A stretch of 7,458 bases of DNA, taken from assembly GCA_003450915.1 (NCBI GenBank), contig DMEM01000186.1:1-7458 (forward strand), written 5' to 3'. The DNA is from Alphaproteobacteria bacterium. GTDB taxonomy: Bacteria; Pseudomonadota; Alphaproteobacteria; UBA1280; UBA12223. The notes under the pieces are model-generated. The model worked only from the letters and a program-made list of their open reading frames with translations. It did not search any database and was not told the DNA's origin. Position numbers and translations under genes: made by a program. Shown piece after piece: positions 1-6,506 of this stretch (positions are counted from its first letter, which is position 1; each line of letters opens with the position of its first letter).

Positions 1-1
1 T

Positions 2-454
2 TTAATAAAAATTATAGAATCAATATTTAAGCATATATTTGCACTAATAGAAGTCTTTTTTAGTTTAACAGGCCGTGCAAATAGATTTATGTTTAACACA
101 TCTTTAGTCTCTTTGTTATTAGTCAACCATAATTACTATAATCTTTATGTAGAAACAAACATTGCAGAAGACTTTTCTCCGGTTTTAGTATTTCTTACCC
201 TTGTTTCGGTAATAAGTTTAATCATAAGGCGTTTAAAAGATTATAAAGTTATTCCCGAGTATACAAACGAAATTGAAAGATCAGTTGTTTTAAACTTTGA
301 AATTGGTAGATGGTTTGCTGTTTTTGAGTTATTTTTTGTTATGAGTGTTGACGATAAGGATGATCCGTTTAAATATAAAAACTATCCAGAAATGAAGTTT
401 ATGGCATTAATGTTTTTAGCTGTAAATATTTGTTTATTTTTATATTTGTTTTAA
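2..454 (+). CDS. DUF805-like membrane protein, 5' end outside the window, C-terminus probably frame-broken
   Basis: The frame is open from the left edge to a TAA at 452-454 (150 residues visible). The first ATG (89) has no well-placed Shine-Dalgarno site, and the sequence before it is protein-like, so the real start is probably upstream of the window. Visible are a GRANRF motif (codons at 71-88), a hydrophobic stretch just after it, a second membrane segment (about 176-226) ending in RRLKD, and a hydrophobic C-terminus. A GR-x-x-R motif about 50 residues before RRLxD, with a membrane segment between, is the pattern I associate with DUF805 inner-membrane proteins, whose biochemical role is unknown. 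That assignment is inference from motif spacing, not a search. The region between RRLKD and the last membrane segment is polar and unlike a textbook DUF805. Coding-like sequence continues in other frames after the stop, so the gene may be degenerate. Confidence 0.6.
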   Translation, partial: LIKIIESIFKHIFALIEVFFSLTGRANRFMFNTSLVSLLLVNHNYYNLYVETNIAEDFSPVLVFLTLVSVISLIIRRLKDYKVIPEYTNEIERSVVLNFEIGRWFAVFELFFVMSVDDKDDPFKYKNYPEMKFMALMFLAVNICLFLYLF

Positions 455-639
455 AGGCTATATCGATGGAATAAGAAAATTTAGTAATAATGCTAGATCT
501 TTCAATAAAGTATCTAGATATTACAAATTTTGAATTACATGTTGATGATGCATATTTGAATAAAATTCGCAAAACTGGAGCATATAAATAAGGATTTCCT
601 ATTGACTCAGTACCTTATAAGATGAAGGCTGAACAATAG
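453..639 (+). pseudogene. Frame-displaced 3' remainder of the preceding membrane-protein gene (putative)
   Basis: After the TAA at 452-454 the next frame is open from 453 to a TGA at 531-533 and reads GYIDGIRKF... to ...VSRYYKF. The third frame then runs from 532 to a TAA at 589-591 and reads ELHVDD...NKIRKTGAYK. Beyond that TAA, the same frame continues as GFPIDSVPYKMKAEQ to a TAG at 637-639, only 21 nt before a terminator. The 532-588 part shows coding-like periodicity: by my count G/C is 9 of 19 at codon position 1 and 2 of 19 at position 3. Both frame changes need just one T removed from a TTTT run (449-452 and 528-531). The simplest reading is a decaying gene tail. Alternatives are sequence errors, programmed recoding or chance. 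A separate 33-codon ORF from an ATG at 490 to 591 lies in the third frame but has no convincing ribosome site. Confidence 0.4.
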
Positions 640-660
640 CCCATATTTAATTAAATCACG

Positions 661-693
661 AAAAAACTCAGAAAATATCTGGGCTTTTTTTTT
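661..693 (+). terminator. Rho-independent terminator after the DUF805-like gene
   Basis: An A-rich 5' flank (661-666) precedes the stem ctcaga (667-672) / tctggg (678-683), which has one T-G wobble and a 5-nt loop. A run of nine T follows at 685-693. An alternative longer pairing, agccca (638-643) with tgggct (680-685), is also possible. It lies 21 nt after the TAG at 637-639, which fits the gene ending there rather than at 454. Confidence 0.8.
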
Positions 694-701
694 GATCAGG
701 G

Positions 702-729
702 TTGATTTTATATAATTATCACCTATAAT
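702..729 (+). promoter_or_regulatory. Putative sigma70-type promoter for the 193-residue protein
   Basis: A -35 element TTGATT (702-707) and a perfect -10 TATAAT (724-729) are separated by 16 nt. Transcription would start near 735, about 38 nt before the ATG at 774. The position directly after the upstream terminator supports an independent transcription unit. In DNA this AT-rich, -10-like sequences are common: another TATAAT lies at 711-716, but its only -35 candidate (TTGATC, 692-697) is too close. Confidence 0.5.
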
Positions 730-773
730 AGTATTTCTTATTATAACTTTTACCATTTAACAGGAGATGGTAT

Positions 774-1355
774 ATGTACAATCTTACCGGAATAACACGC
801 TTACAAAGTGTATCGCTTGAAAAACTAATTGAAATTACGAATACATACGGTTATCTTGTATGCGATGATTTTAGCGAATTAAAAGCGAAAGTTTATCGTA
901 AAATACATGGAGAACCACCAAAATATTATGAAACTGAGGCGTATATGTTCCCTAAGCTAGCATCTAAAGAAGAGCTAGAAACTCTCGGCCTTGACTATGA
1001 TTATTTGAAATCACTAGGTGATAAATGGTCAAGGATTATGACTCTCATGTATAATGGCACTATAGAAACAAGCGAAGATAAACAAGAACTTATAAATATG
1101 CTTCAATTTTGGTCTCGCTTTGTAGTAGTCGGATACCCACTTGACAAGGCAATGTTTGTTGTTTATTTAGATATTGCTTTAAAATATCTAAATATTCCAA
1201 AATTTGATTTATATATCGAAAACAATGAGTTAAATTTGGGAATTACAGAGCGTGCAGAGGGAGTGTTTTTTGATAAAGTTCGTGAGTCTCTTGAATATAA
1301 AAGAGAAATGCTTATTGCAGAATATCCTTTTAAGAATAAGAAGCAAGAAGTTTAG
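774..1355 (+). CDS. Unrecognised 193-residue soluble protein
   Basis: I do not recognise a family. The ATG at 774 is well supported by an AGGAG at 762-766, 7 nt upstream, and the ORF ends in TAG. The protein has no signal peptide or membrane segment, is mixed charged and aromatic, and has one cysteine (residue 30). Likely helices are residues 14-24 (LEKLIEITNTY), 65-83, 101-120 (EDKQELINMLQFWSRFVV), 123-139 (DKAMFVVYLDIALKYLN) and 164-184. A Tyr- and Pro-rich turn (GEPPKYYETEAY) sits at 46-57. It is probably cytoplasmic. It forms its own unit, with a promoter at 702-729 and the terminator at 1446-1472, and converges on the PDH operon, so its neighbours give no functional clue. It may be a lineage-restricted gene. 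I am confident that it is real, but not of any function. Confidence 0.85.
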   Translation: MYNLTGITRLQSVSLEKLIEITNTYGYLVCDDFSELKAKVYRKIHGEPPKYYETEAYMFPKLASKEELETLGLDYDYLKSLGDKWSRIMTLMYNGTIETSEDKQELINMLQFWSRFVVVGYPLDKAMFVVYLDIALKYLNIPKFDLYIENNELNLGITERAEGVFFDKVRESLEYKREMLIAEYPFKNKKQEV

Positions 1356-1445
1356 CTTCAGAACGACTGGTTAATATAAATCGGTAAAAAAAGATTATGA
1401 CCTGGTATATTTCGAAAAAGTCGATTGATATTTTGATAAACAAAT

Positions 1446-1472
1446 AAAAAGCAGCCCTAGCGGCTGCTTTTT
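1446..1472. terminator. Bidirectional Rho-independent terminator between converging units
   Basis: A perfect 11-bp stem, aaaaagcagcc (1446-1456) / ggctgcttttt (1462-1472), has a 5-nt loop. A T run follows on the plus side, and T5 on the minus side, so it can stop transcription both ways. It serves the 193-residue gene ending at 1355 and, from the other side, lpd, the last gene of the PDH operon. The remaining sequence of the 1356-1592 gap holds no gene I can support. Confidence 0.92.
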
Positions 1473-1592
1473 GTTTTTTATATATTATAGATTCTTATAT
1501 TTAAGATGGATAATTATTTTTTGCGAACCTGTGGTGTAGTAAAACTACAGTATAAGGTGAATAAAAATTAATTATGCGCTTAAAGATATAAT

Positions 1593-2996
1593 CTAAGAGT
1601 TTAGAGGTCTGCCTAAGCTGTCTAGTACAGACTCACCTAGCATTTCTGATAATGTTGGGTGTGGTAAGCAAGCTTGAGCGATTGATTCATCAGTTGCTTC
1701 AAGTGATTGAGCTAATACAAATGTTGTAATCATTTCTGTTGCTTCATGACCAACAATGTGAGCACCTAATAGTTCACCAGTTTCTTTATCAAAGATAGTT
1801 TTAACTAAACCTAAGTCTGAATCACCAGTTGCTTGAGCTTTACCGTTAGCTTGGTAATTAAATCTACCAACTCTGTAGTTTAAGCCTTTTTCTTTAGCTT
1901 TTTCTTCTGTTAGACCTACTGAGCCAACTTGAGGGTGGCAGTATGTACAGCCAGGAATATTGTCATAGTTCATTAAGTGAGGATGGCCTCCTGCTAAACC
2001 TTCAGCACAAATAATACCTTCATGAGATGCTACGTGAGCTAATAAAGCGCCACCAATAACATCACCAATAGCAGTAATACCATCTACGTTTGTTCTGTAG
2101 TATTCATCAACTTTAATGAAACCTCGTTCATCAGTTGCTATGCCTACTGTTTCTAAACCTAGTTTTTCAGTATTTGGAGTAACTCCAATAGCAACTAGAA
2201 CGTTTGAAACTTCGATAACTTCTTCTTTATTGCCTTTAGATAAAGTCACTTTAACTTTATCGCATGATTTATCAATAGCTTTTACAGAAGTCTTAAGTTT
2301 AAGATCCATACCTTGCTCTTTAAATGATTTACCAACGATTTTTGAAATTTCTTTATCTTCAATTGGAACAACGGTATCTTGAGCCTCAACGATAGTAACT
2401 TTTGTACCAAATGTGTTGTAGAATGAACCAAACTCAACACCAATAGCGCCAGCACCAATAACAAGTAGTGATTCTGGGAATGATTTTTGAGTCATCGCGT
2501 GACGGTATGTCCAAATCTTATCACCATCAGCTTCTAAGAAACCTGGAATTTCTTTAGCTCTAGCACCTGTTGCAACAATAAAGTTATCAGCAAATACTGT
2601 TTCATTACCACCGGCTGTTAATTCTACATCAACTTCAGTATCTGAAACAAACTTAGCAAAACCTTCGATAACTTCAACGTTGTTTTTCTTCATTAAGAAA
2701 CCAATACCTTGGTTTAAGTTAGAAGATACATTTCTTGATCTTTCAACAATTTTAGCTGGATTGATATCTGTAATTTCAGCTTTAATACCAAAAGCCTCAG
2801 CATTTTCAATCATGTGCTTAATTTCAGATGATTTAAGCAGTGCTTTAGTTGGAATACAACCCCAGTTTAAGCAAATACCACCTAAGTTTTCTCTTTCAAT
2901 AATAGCAACTTTTTGTCCTAATTGGCTTGCTCTGATTGCAGCTACGTAACCACCAGGGCCTGAACCAATAACAACTGTATCAAATTTTTTAGTCAT
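1593..2996 (-). CDS. lpdA: Dihydrolipoyl dehydrogenase (E3 component)
   Basis: This FAD- and NAD-dependent flavoprotein reoxidises the dihydrolipoyl arm of E2 to its disulfide and makes NADH. It is 467 residues long, normal for the family. Motifs in order: FAD-binding GSGPGGY (11-17); redox disulfide CLNWGC with Cys42 and Cys47; second FAD segment ATGARAKEIPG (142-152); NAD-binding GAGAIG (181-186); FAD-contacting AIGD (309-312); and the C-terminal dimer-interface catalytic motif HPTLSE, with His446 and Glu451. All active-site residues are present. The motif is preceded by CLP where many relatives have CHA or CHP, which is not expected to matter. The ATG has an AGGAA upstream and lies 20 nt after the pdhC stop, so it is the last gene of the operon and the dedicated E3. 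E3 may also serve 2-oxoglutarate dehydrogenase or glycine cleavage, but the operon points to PDH. Confidence 0.98.
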   Translation of the reverse strand: MTKKFDTVVIGSGPGGYVAAIRASQLGQKVAIIERENLGGICLNWGCIPTKALLKSSEIKHMIENAEAFGIKAEITDINPAKIVERSRNVSSNLNQGIGFLMKKNNVEVIEGFAKFVSDTEVDVELTAGGNETVFADNFIVATGARAKEIPGFLEADGDKIWTYRHAMTQKSFPESLLVIGAGAIGVEFGSFYNTFGTKVTIVEAQDTVVPIEDKEISKIVGKSFKEQGMDLKLKTSVKAIDKSCDKVKVTLSKGNKEEVIEVSNVLVAIGVTPNTEKLGLETVGIATDERGFIKVDEYYRTNVDGITAIGDVIGGALLAHVASHEGIICAEGLAGGHPHLMNYDNIPGCTYCHPQVGSVGLTEEKAKEKGLNYRVGRFNYQANGKAQATGDSDLGLVKTIFDKETGELLGAHIVGHEATEMITTFVLAQSLEATDESIAQACLPHPTLSEMLGESVLDSLGRPLNS

Positions 2997-3016
2997 TTTA
3001 TTATTTCCTTTTATTC

Positions 3017-4306
3017 TTAAACAACAAGTAATGTTGGAGTTTCTAGGTAGTGTTTAATTCTACCTAATAGTTCTGCACCCAATGCACCATCAATAACTCT
3101 GTGGTCAACACTTAATGTTAAGTTCATAACGCTTGCAGCTTTAAATTCACCATTTTCAACAGTAACTTTTTGTTCTGTACCACCTACTGCTAAAATAGCT
3201 GCTTGAGGTGGATTAACAATAGCTTGGAAATTCTTAACACCAAACATACCTAGGTTAGAAATTGAGAATCCGCCACCTTGGAACTGCTCTGGTTTAAGTG
3301 TACCTTCTTTAGCTTGTTTAACTAATGATTTAACATCTGCTGATGTATCAAATATATTTTTGTTTTCTGAGTCAAATACGATTGGAGTAATTAGACCTCC
3401 ATCAATTGCTACAGCAACTGAAATATCTACTGAACCATATTCGATGATTTCATCAACGTTCCAACTAGCGTTTGCAGCAGGATAATCGTTTAATGCTAAA
3501 GCTGAAGCTCTAACGATAAAGTCATTAACTGTAAGTTTGAATTTACCATCTGCATTTTCGTTTAGCTGTTTACGAACTTTTAGTAAATCATCCATTTTAA
3601 CATCCATTGAAAGATAGAAATGAGGAGTCATTTGCTTAGATTCTGTTAATCTTGAAGCAATAGCTCTTCTCATACCTGTTAATGGGATTTGTTTAGCTTC
3701 ATTTACATCACGTTTAAATACTGATGAACCTGAACCACCGCCTAAAACAGCAGCTGCTTCAACATCTGATTTTGTAATTCTGCCATATGGGCCTGAACCT
3801 GTAACGTAATCTAAATCAATACCTAGCTCATCAGCTAGTTTACGAGCTAAAGGAGAAGCTTTTTTACCACCTTGAGATGGAACTTTGTTCTTAATAGCTG
3901 CGCCTACTGCTTTAACTTGCTTAGGCATTTCGACTTTAGCTTGAGTTGGCATAGCAACCTTCTCTTGCTTAATTTCTGTCATAGCAGGAGCTTCACCTAT
4001 TGATTCTTCAGCAGGAGCTTCTTTTGCTACTTCATTTGTTGGTTCATAATCAGCTGGTATTTCTTCACCTTCTTCAGCCATTACACCAATAGCAACACCA
4101 ACTTTAACGTCGTTACCGCCAGGAATAATAATCTTATGAATAATACCGTCTTCTAAAGCTTCAACTTCCATTGTTGCTTTATCTGTTTCTACTTCAGCGA
4201 TAACGTCGCCAGCTGAAACTTCATCACCTTCTGCAACAGTCCAGTTAGCTAAGCGGCCTTCTGTCATTGTTGGAGATAGTTTTGGCATTCTAATATCTAT
4301 AGGCAT
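3017..4306 (-). CDS. pdhC: Dihydrolipoamide acetyltransferase (PDH E2 component)
   Basis: This is the core of the PDH complex: it carries the acetyl group on a lipoyl lysine and transfers it to CoA. Of its 429 residues, 1-80 form one lipoyl domain with the modified lysine in ETDKATMEVE (Lys43). Residues 84-147 are an Ala/Pro/Lys/Glu-rich flexible linker. The peripheral-subunit-binding domain (about 149-185, ASPLARKLADELGIDLDYV then GSGPYGRITKSDV) docks E1 and E3. A Gly/Ser linker follows, and the catalytic domain runs from about 205 to the end. The CoA-acetyltransferase motif DHRVIDGA holds His402 and Asp406. The conserved SNLGMFGV (350-357) and NPPQAAILAVG (365-375) segments are intact. A single lipoyl domain is usual for alphaproteobacteria and unlike the three of E. 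coli AceF. The ATG is preceded by AAGGA at suitable spacing. The 125-nt gap to pdhB is unusual for this tight operon and contains a palindromic repeat. Confidence 0.98.
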   Translation of the reverse strand: MPIDIRMPKLSPTMTEGRLANWTVAEGDEVSAGDVIAEVETDKATMEVEALEDGIIHKIIIPGGNDVKVGVAIGVMAEEGEEIPADYEPTNEVAKEAPAEESIGEAPAMTEIKQEKVAMPTQAKVEMPKQVKAVGAAIKNKVPSQGGKKASPLARKLADELGIDLDYVTGSGPYGRITKSDVEAAAVLGGGSGSSVFKRDVNEAKQIPLTGMRRAIASRLTESKQMTPHFYLSMDVKMDDLLKVRKQLNENADGKFKLTVNDFIVRASALALNDYPAANASWNVDEIIEYGSVDISVAVAIDGGLITPIVFDSENKNIFDTSADVKSLVKQAKEGTLKPEQFQGGGFSISNLGMFGVKNFQAIVNPPQAAILAVGGTEQKVTVENGEFKAASVMNLTLSVDHRVIDGALGAELLGRIKHYLETPTLLVV

Positions 4307-4335
4307 TTTTATTTTCCTTATTTTTTCTTCATAGC

Positions 4336-4424
4336 TGTCATTCCAGACTTGATCTGGAATCTCAGAAGTAAATTTAATACATATTTATTTACCGCAGAGA
4401 TCCTGAAACAAGTTCAGGATGACA
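4336..4424. repeat. Paired palindromic repeat (alphaproteobacterial REP/RPE-like) inside the PDH operon
   Basis: Two 27-nt units (4336-4362 and 4398-4424) face each other around a 35-nt AT-rich spacer. Each is a perfect hairpin: attccaga (4340-4347) / tctggaat (4353-4360), and atcctgaa (4400-4407) / ttcaggat (4413-4420), both with 5-nt loops. The outer ends tgtcat (4336-4341) and atgaca (4419-4424) are also complementary. Compared as inverted copies, the units agree at 18 of 27 positions, and eight of the nine differences form four compensated base pairs. The TGTCAT...CTTG...ATCT pattern matches a dispersed repeat that I recall from alphaproteobacterial genomes; that is memory, not a search. 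There is no T run, so it is not a standard terminator. Confidence 0.85.
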
Positions 4425-4431
4425 AAAGTAG

Positions 4432-5421
4432 TTATTTATTAACCATTTTAATAATTTTATCAACAATAACATCAACTTGTGGTAATGCTAATTTTTCTAA
4501 GTTTTCAGCATATGGCATTGGAGTAGCCGCACCACTTTCAACTAAAACAGGAGCATCTAAGTAATCAAATGCTTTTTGTTGAATTAAGCTAGCGATTGAA
4601 TCACCTACTGATGCATAACTCCATGCTTCTTGAATAATAACAGCTCTTGAAGTTTTCTTCACAGAATCAAGAATTGTTGTTTCATCTAGAGGGCTAATTG
4701 ATCTTAGATCGATAACTTCTGCTGAAATACCATCTTTTTCAAGTTTTTTAGCAACTTCTTTAGCTACTTCTACAGGATAAGAATAAGCGATTAAAGAAAT
4801 ATCAGTACCTTCTTTAATAACGTTCGCTTTACCAATTTCAACTGTAAAGTCTAAATCTGTTGGCATTTCATTTTCCATTCCGTAAAGTTTTTCATGCTCT
4901 AAGAAAATTACAGGAGCGTTATCGCGAATAGCTGCTTTTAATAAACCTTTAGCATCATAAGCGTTAGCTGGAGCTAAAACTTTTAATCCTGGAATATTTG
5001 CATACCAACCGGCAAAGTCTTGCGAGTGTTGTGCGGCAACGCGACCTGATGCAGCATTTTGGCCTCTAAATACGATTGGACATGAAACCTTACCACCAGA
5101 CATGTAATGAGTTTTAGCCGCTGAGTTAATGATGTGATCACATGATTGCATAGAAAAGTCCCAGCTCATGAATTCAACAATAGGTCTAAGACCTTTCATC
5201 GCTGAACCTACTGCAATACCAGTAAAACCATATTCTGTAATTGGAGAATCGATTACTCTTTTATCTCCGAATTCTTCCCACATACCTTGTGAACATTTAT
5301 AAGCACCGTTATATTCAGCAACTTCTTCACCTATTAGGTATACTTTTTCATCTCTTCTTATTTCTTCAGACATTGCATCACGAAGAGCGTTTCTATAAGT
5401 TGTTTTATATGTTTGAGTCAT
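4432..5421 (-). CDS. pdhB: Pyruvate dehydrogenase E1 component, beta subunit
   Basis: It forms the alpha2beta2 E1 heterotetramer with PdhA and contributes the pyrimidine end of the ThDP site and the docking surface for E2. Of its 329 residues, the N-terminal transketolase-like pyrimidine-binding domain (about 5-180) contains GEEVAEYNGAYK (31-42), the ITEYGFTG segment with the glutamate that activates the ThDP aminopyrimidine (Glu63), and AAQHSQ with His132. The C-terminal transketolase domain (about 195-320) ends in PMPYAENLEKLALP. There is no N-terminal lipoyl domain, unlike the E1-beta of rhizobia or Zymomonas, so it resembles the Rickettsia and mitochondrial form. Residues 119-125 read RGQNAAS, where relatives normally have RGPNGA. 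The AAGGGA ribosome site (5432-5437) overlaps the pdhA stop codon by two bases, and the gap is 14 nt, so translational coupling with pdhA is likely. Confidence 0.97.
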   Translation of the reverse strand: MTQTYKTTYRNALRDAMSEEIRRDEKVYLIGEEVAEYNGAYKCSQGMWEEFGDKRVIDSPITEYGFTGIAVGSAMKGLRPIVEFMSWDFSMQSCDHIINSAAKTHYMSGGKVSCPIVFRGQNAASGRVAAQHSQDFAGWYANIPGLKVLAPANAYDAKGLLKAAIRDNAPVIFLEHEKLYGMENEMPTDLDFTVEIGKANVIKEGTDISLIAYSYPVEVAKEVAKKLEKDGISAEVIDLRSISPLDETTILDSVKKTSRAVIIQEAWSYASVGDSIASLIQQKAFDYLDAPVLVESGAATPMPYAENLEKLALPQVDVIVDKIIKMVNK

Positions 5422-5435
5422 TTTATCTAAATCCC

Positions 5436-6428
5436 TTATCTTGGTAAAATATCTGTCATTAACTCAGATGCATCTGGTAATGGCGATGTTGTTGCAAAGT
5501 CTACAGCGTCTTGCAGGTTTGCTTTTACTTTTTTATCAAGTTCTTTAAGCTGTTCTTCTGTTAATCCTCTTTCATCGATTAGGTAATCGAACATATTCAT
5601 TAATGGATCACGGTTTTCTTTAACAGCTTGCACTTCTTCTTTACTTCTATATTTAGCAGGATCAGACATTGAGTGACCTCTGTATCTGTAAGTATCCATT
5701 TCAATAATGTAAGGGCGTTTTTCTTCAAGAATGAATTTTCTAGCTCTTGTTACTGCTTCAGCTACGGCAAAGAAATCTTGTCCGTCAACCTTTTCACCTT
5801 TAATGTCAAAAGCTTGTCCACGTTCAAATAATTCACCAGCACATACTCTTTTAGCAGCTGTACCCATGCCATAAACATTGTTCTCTACAACATAAAGTAC
5901 TGGTAAGCCCCATAGAGAAGCCATGTTCATTGCTTCAAAAATTTGACCTTGGTTTGCCGCACCATCACCATATGATGTTACGCAAATATTATCTTGATTC
6001 ATGTATTTGTGGTGGAAAGCAATACCTGTTCCTAATGGAACCTGAGCCCCTACAATACCATGACCGCCCCAATAACCTTTTTCTGGAGCAAACATGTGCA
6101 TTGAGCCACCTTTACCTTTAGAAATGCCTGTGGCACGGCCTGTTAGCTCTGCTAAAACTTCTTTTTCTGAAACTCCGCAAGCTAGTGCATGTGCGTGACA
6201 ACGGTATGATGTAATGTGATCATCACCTTCTTTACAGCCAGCGAATGTGCCGGCTAAAACTGCTTCTTGCCCTGTGTATAAATGACAAAAACCACCAATC
6301 ATACCTTGCTGGTACATTTGAGCTGTTTTTTCGCTCATTCTACGGAAACGTAGCATTTTTTCATAAATTTCTAATAATACATCAGTTGAGAAATTAGACT
6401 TCAACTGCTCGATATTTGTATCTTGCAT
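5436..6428 (-). CDS. pdhA: Pyruvate dehydrogenase E1 component, alpha subunit
   Basis: It binds the diphosphate-Mg end of thiamine diphosphate and, with PdhB, decarboxylates pyruvate and reductively acetylates the E2 lipoyl group. It is 330 residues, the usual length of the bacterial alpha subunit. The ThDP motif is clear: GDG at 154-156, through to the NN at 183-184. Other conserved segments are GFCHLYTGQEA (46-56), TSYRCHAHAL (73-82), GKGGSMHMF (105-113) and GHGIVGAQVPLGTG (122-135). The active-site loop YRYRGHSMSDPAKYR (247-261) contains the His252 and Ser253 equivalents; this serine is a phosphorylation site in mitochondria, but nothing here suggests a PDH kinase. The ATG at 6428-6426 has an AAGG 9 nt upstream. 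Another ATG at 6433-6431 is out of frame. It is the first gene of the operon, with its promoter proposed at 6478-6506. Confidence 0.97.
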   Translation of the reverse strand: MQDTNIEQLKSNFSTDVLLEIYEKMLRFRRMSEKTAQMYQQGMIGGFCHLYTGQEAVLAGTFAGCKEGDDHITSYRCHAHALACGVSEKEVLAELTGRATGISKGKGGSMHMFAPEKGYWGGHGIVGAQVPLGTGIAFHHKYMNQDNICVTSYGDGAANQGQIFEAMNMASLWGLPVLYVVENNVYGMGTAAKRVCAGELFERGQAFDIKGEKVDGQDFFAVAEAVTRARKFILEEKRPYIIEMDTYRYRGHSMSDPAKYRSKEEVQAVKENRDPLMNMFDYLIDERGLTEEQLKELDKKVKANLQDAVDFATTSPLPDASELMTDILPR

Positions 6429-6477
6429 TGCATATTACCTTTTTATTATTTTTTTGATTTTTAGTTAAGTTGCAAAT

Positions 6478-6506
6478 AATTTAACCTGTTTTTTAAGGTT
6501 TTTCAA
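6478..6506 (-). promoter_or_regulatory. Putative sigma70-type promoter of the pdhA-pdhB-pdhC-lpd operon
   Basis: On the minus strand a -35 TTGAAA (6506-6501, five of six consensus bases) and a -10 TAAATT (6483-6478, four of six) are separated by exactly 17 nt. The start would fall near 6471, giving a leader of roughly 40 nt before pdhA. The spacer contains the inverted repeat aacct (6483-6487) / aggtt (6496-6500), a possible operator. It is the best-spaced candidate in the region, but the base composition makes false matches easy. Confidence 0.4.

Noticed and set aside
1535..1549. Hairpin tgtagt / actaca after lpd, considered as a terminator
   Set aside because: On the minus strand no T run follows the stem. 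The strong hairpin at 1446-1472 is the better terminator.
2116..2382. Plus-strand ORF of 88 codons
   Set aside because: It lies antisense inside lpd, whose motifs and length are complete. It has no ribosome site and its composition is that of a reverse-complement shadow.
2282..2464. Minus-strand ORF of 60 codons
   Set aside because: It is an out-of-frame shadow within lpd; the Leu-rich low-complexity sequence is a by-product of lpd codons.
2680..2949. Plus-strand ORF of 89 codons
   Set aside because: It is antisense to the N-terminal FAD domain of lpd, with no ribosome site.
4336..4424. Possible two-repeat CRISPR or a Rho-independent terminator within the PDH operon
   Set aside because: The units are inverted rather than direct, there is only one pair, and there is no T tail.
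4349..4564. Plus-strand ORF of 71 codons starting in the palindromic repeat
   Set aside because: It starts inside the repeat and runs antisense through the end of pdhB; it has no initiation signal. Some annotated small proteins in related genomes are probably such repeat artefacts.
5241..5447. Plus-strand ORF of 68 codons
   Set aside because: It is antisense to the pdhB start and the pdhA-pdhB junction, with no support.
5930..6121. Plus-strand ORF of 63 codons with a His run
   Set aside because: It is antisense to the ThDP-binding region of pdhA; the His run mirrors codons of the GDG motif region.
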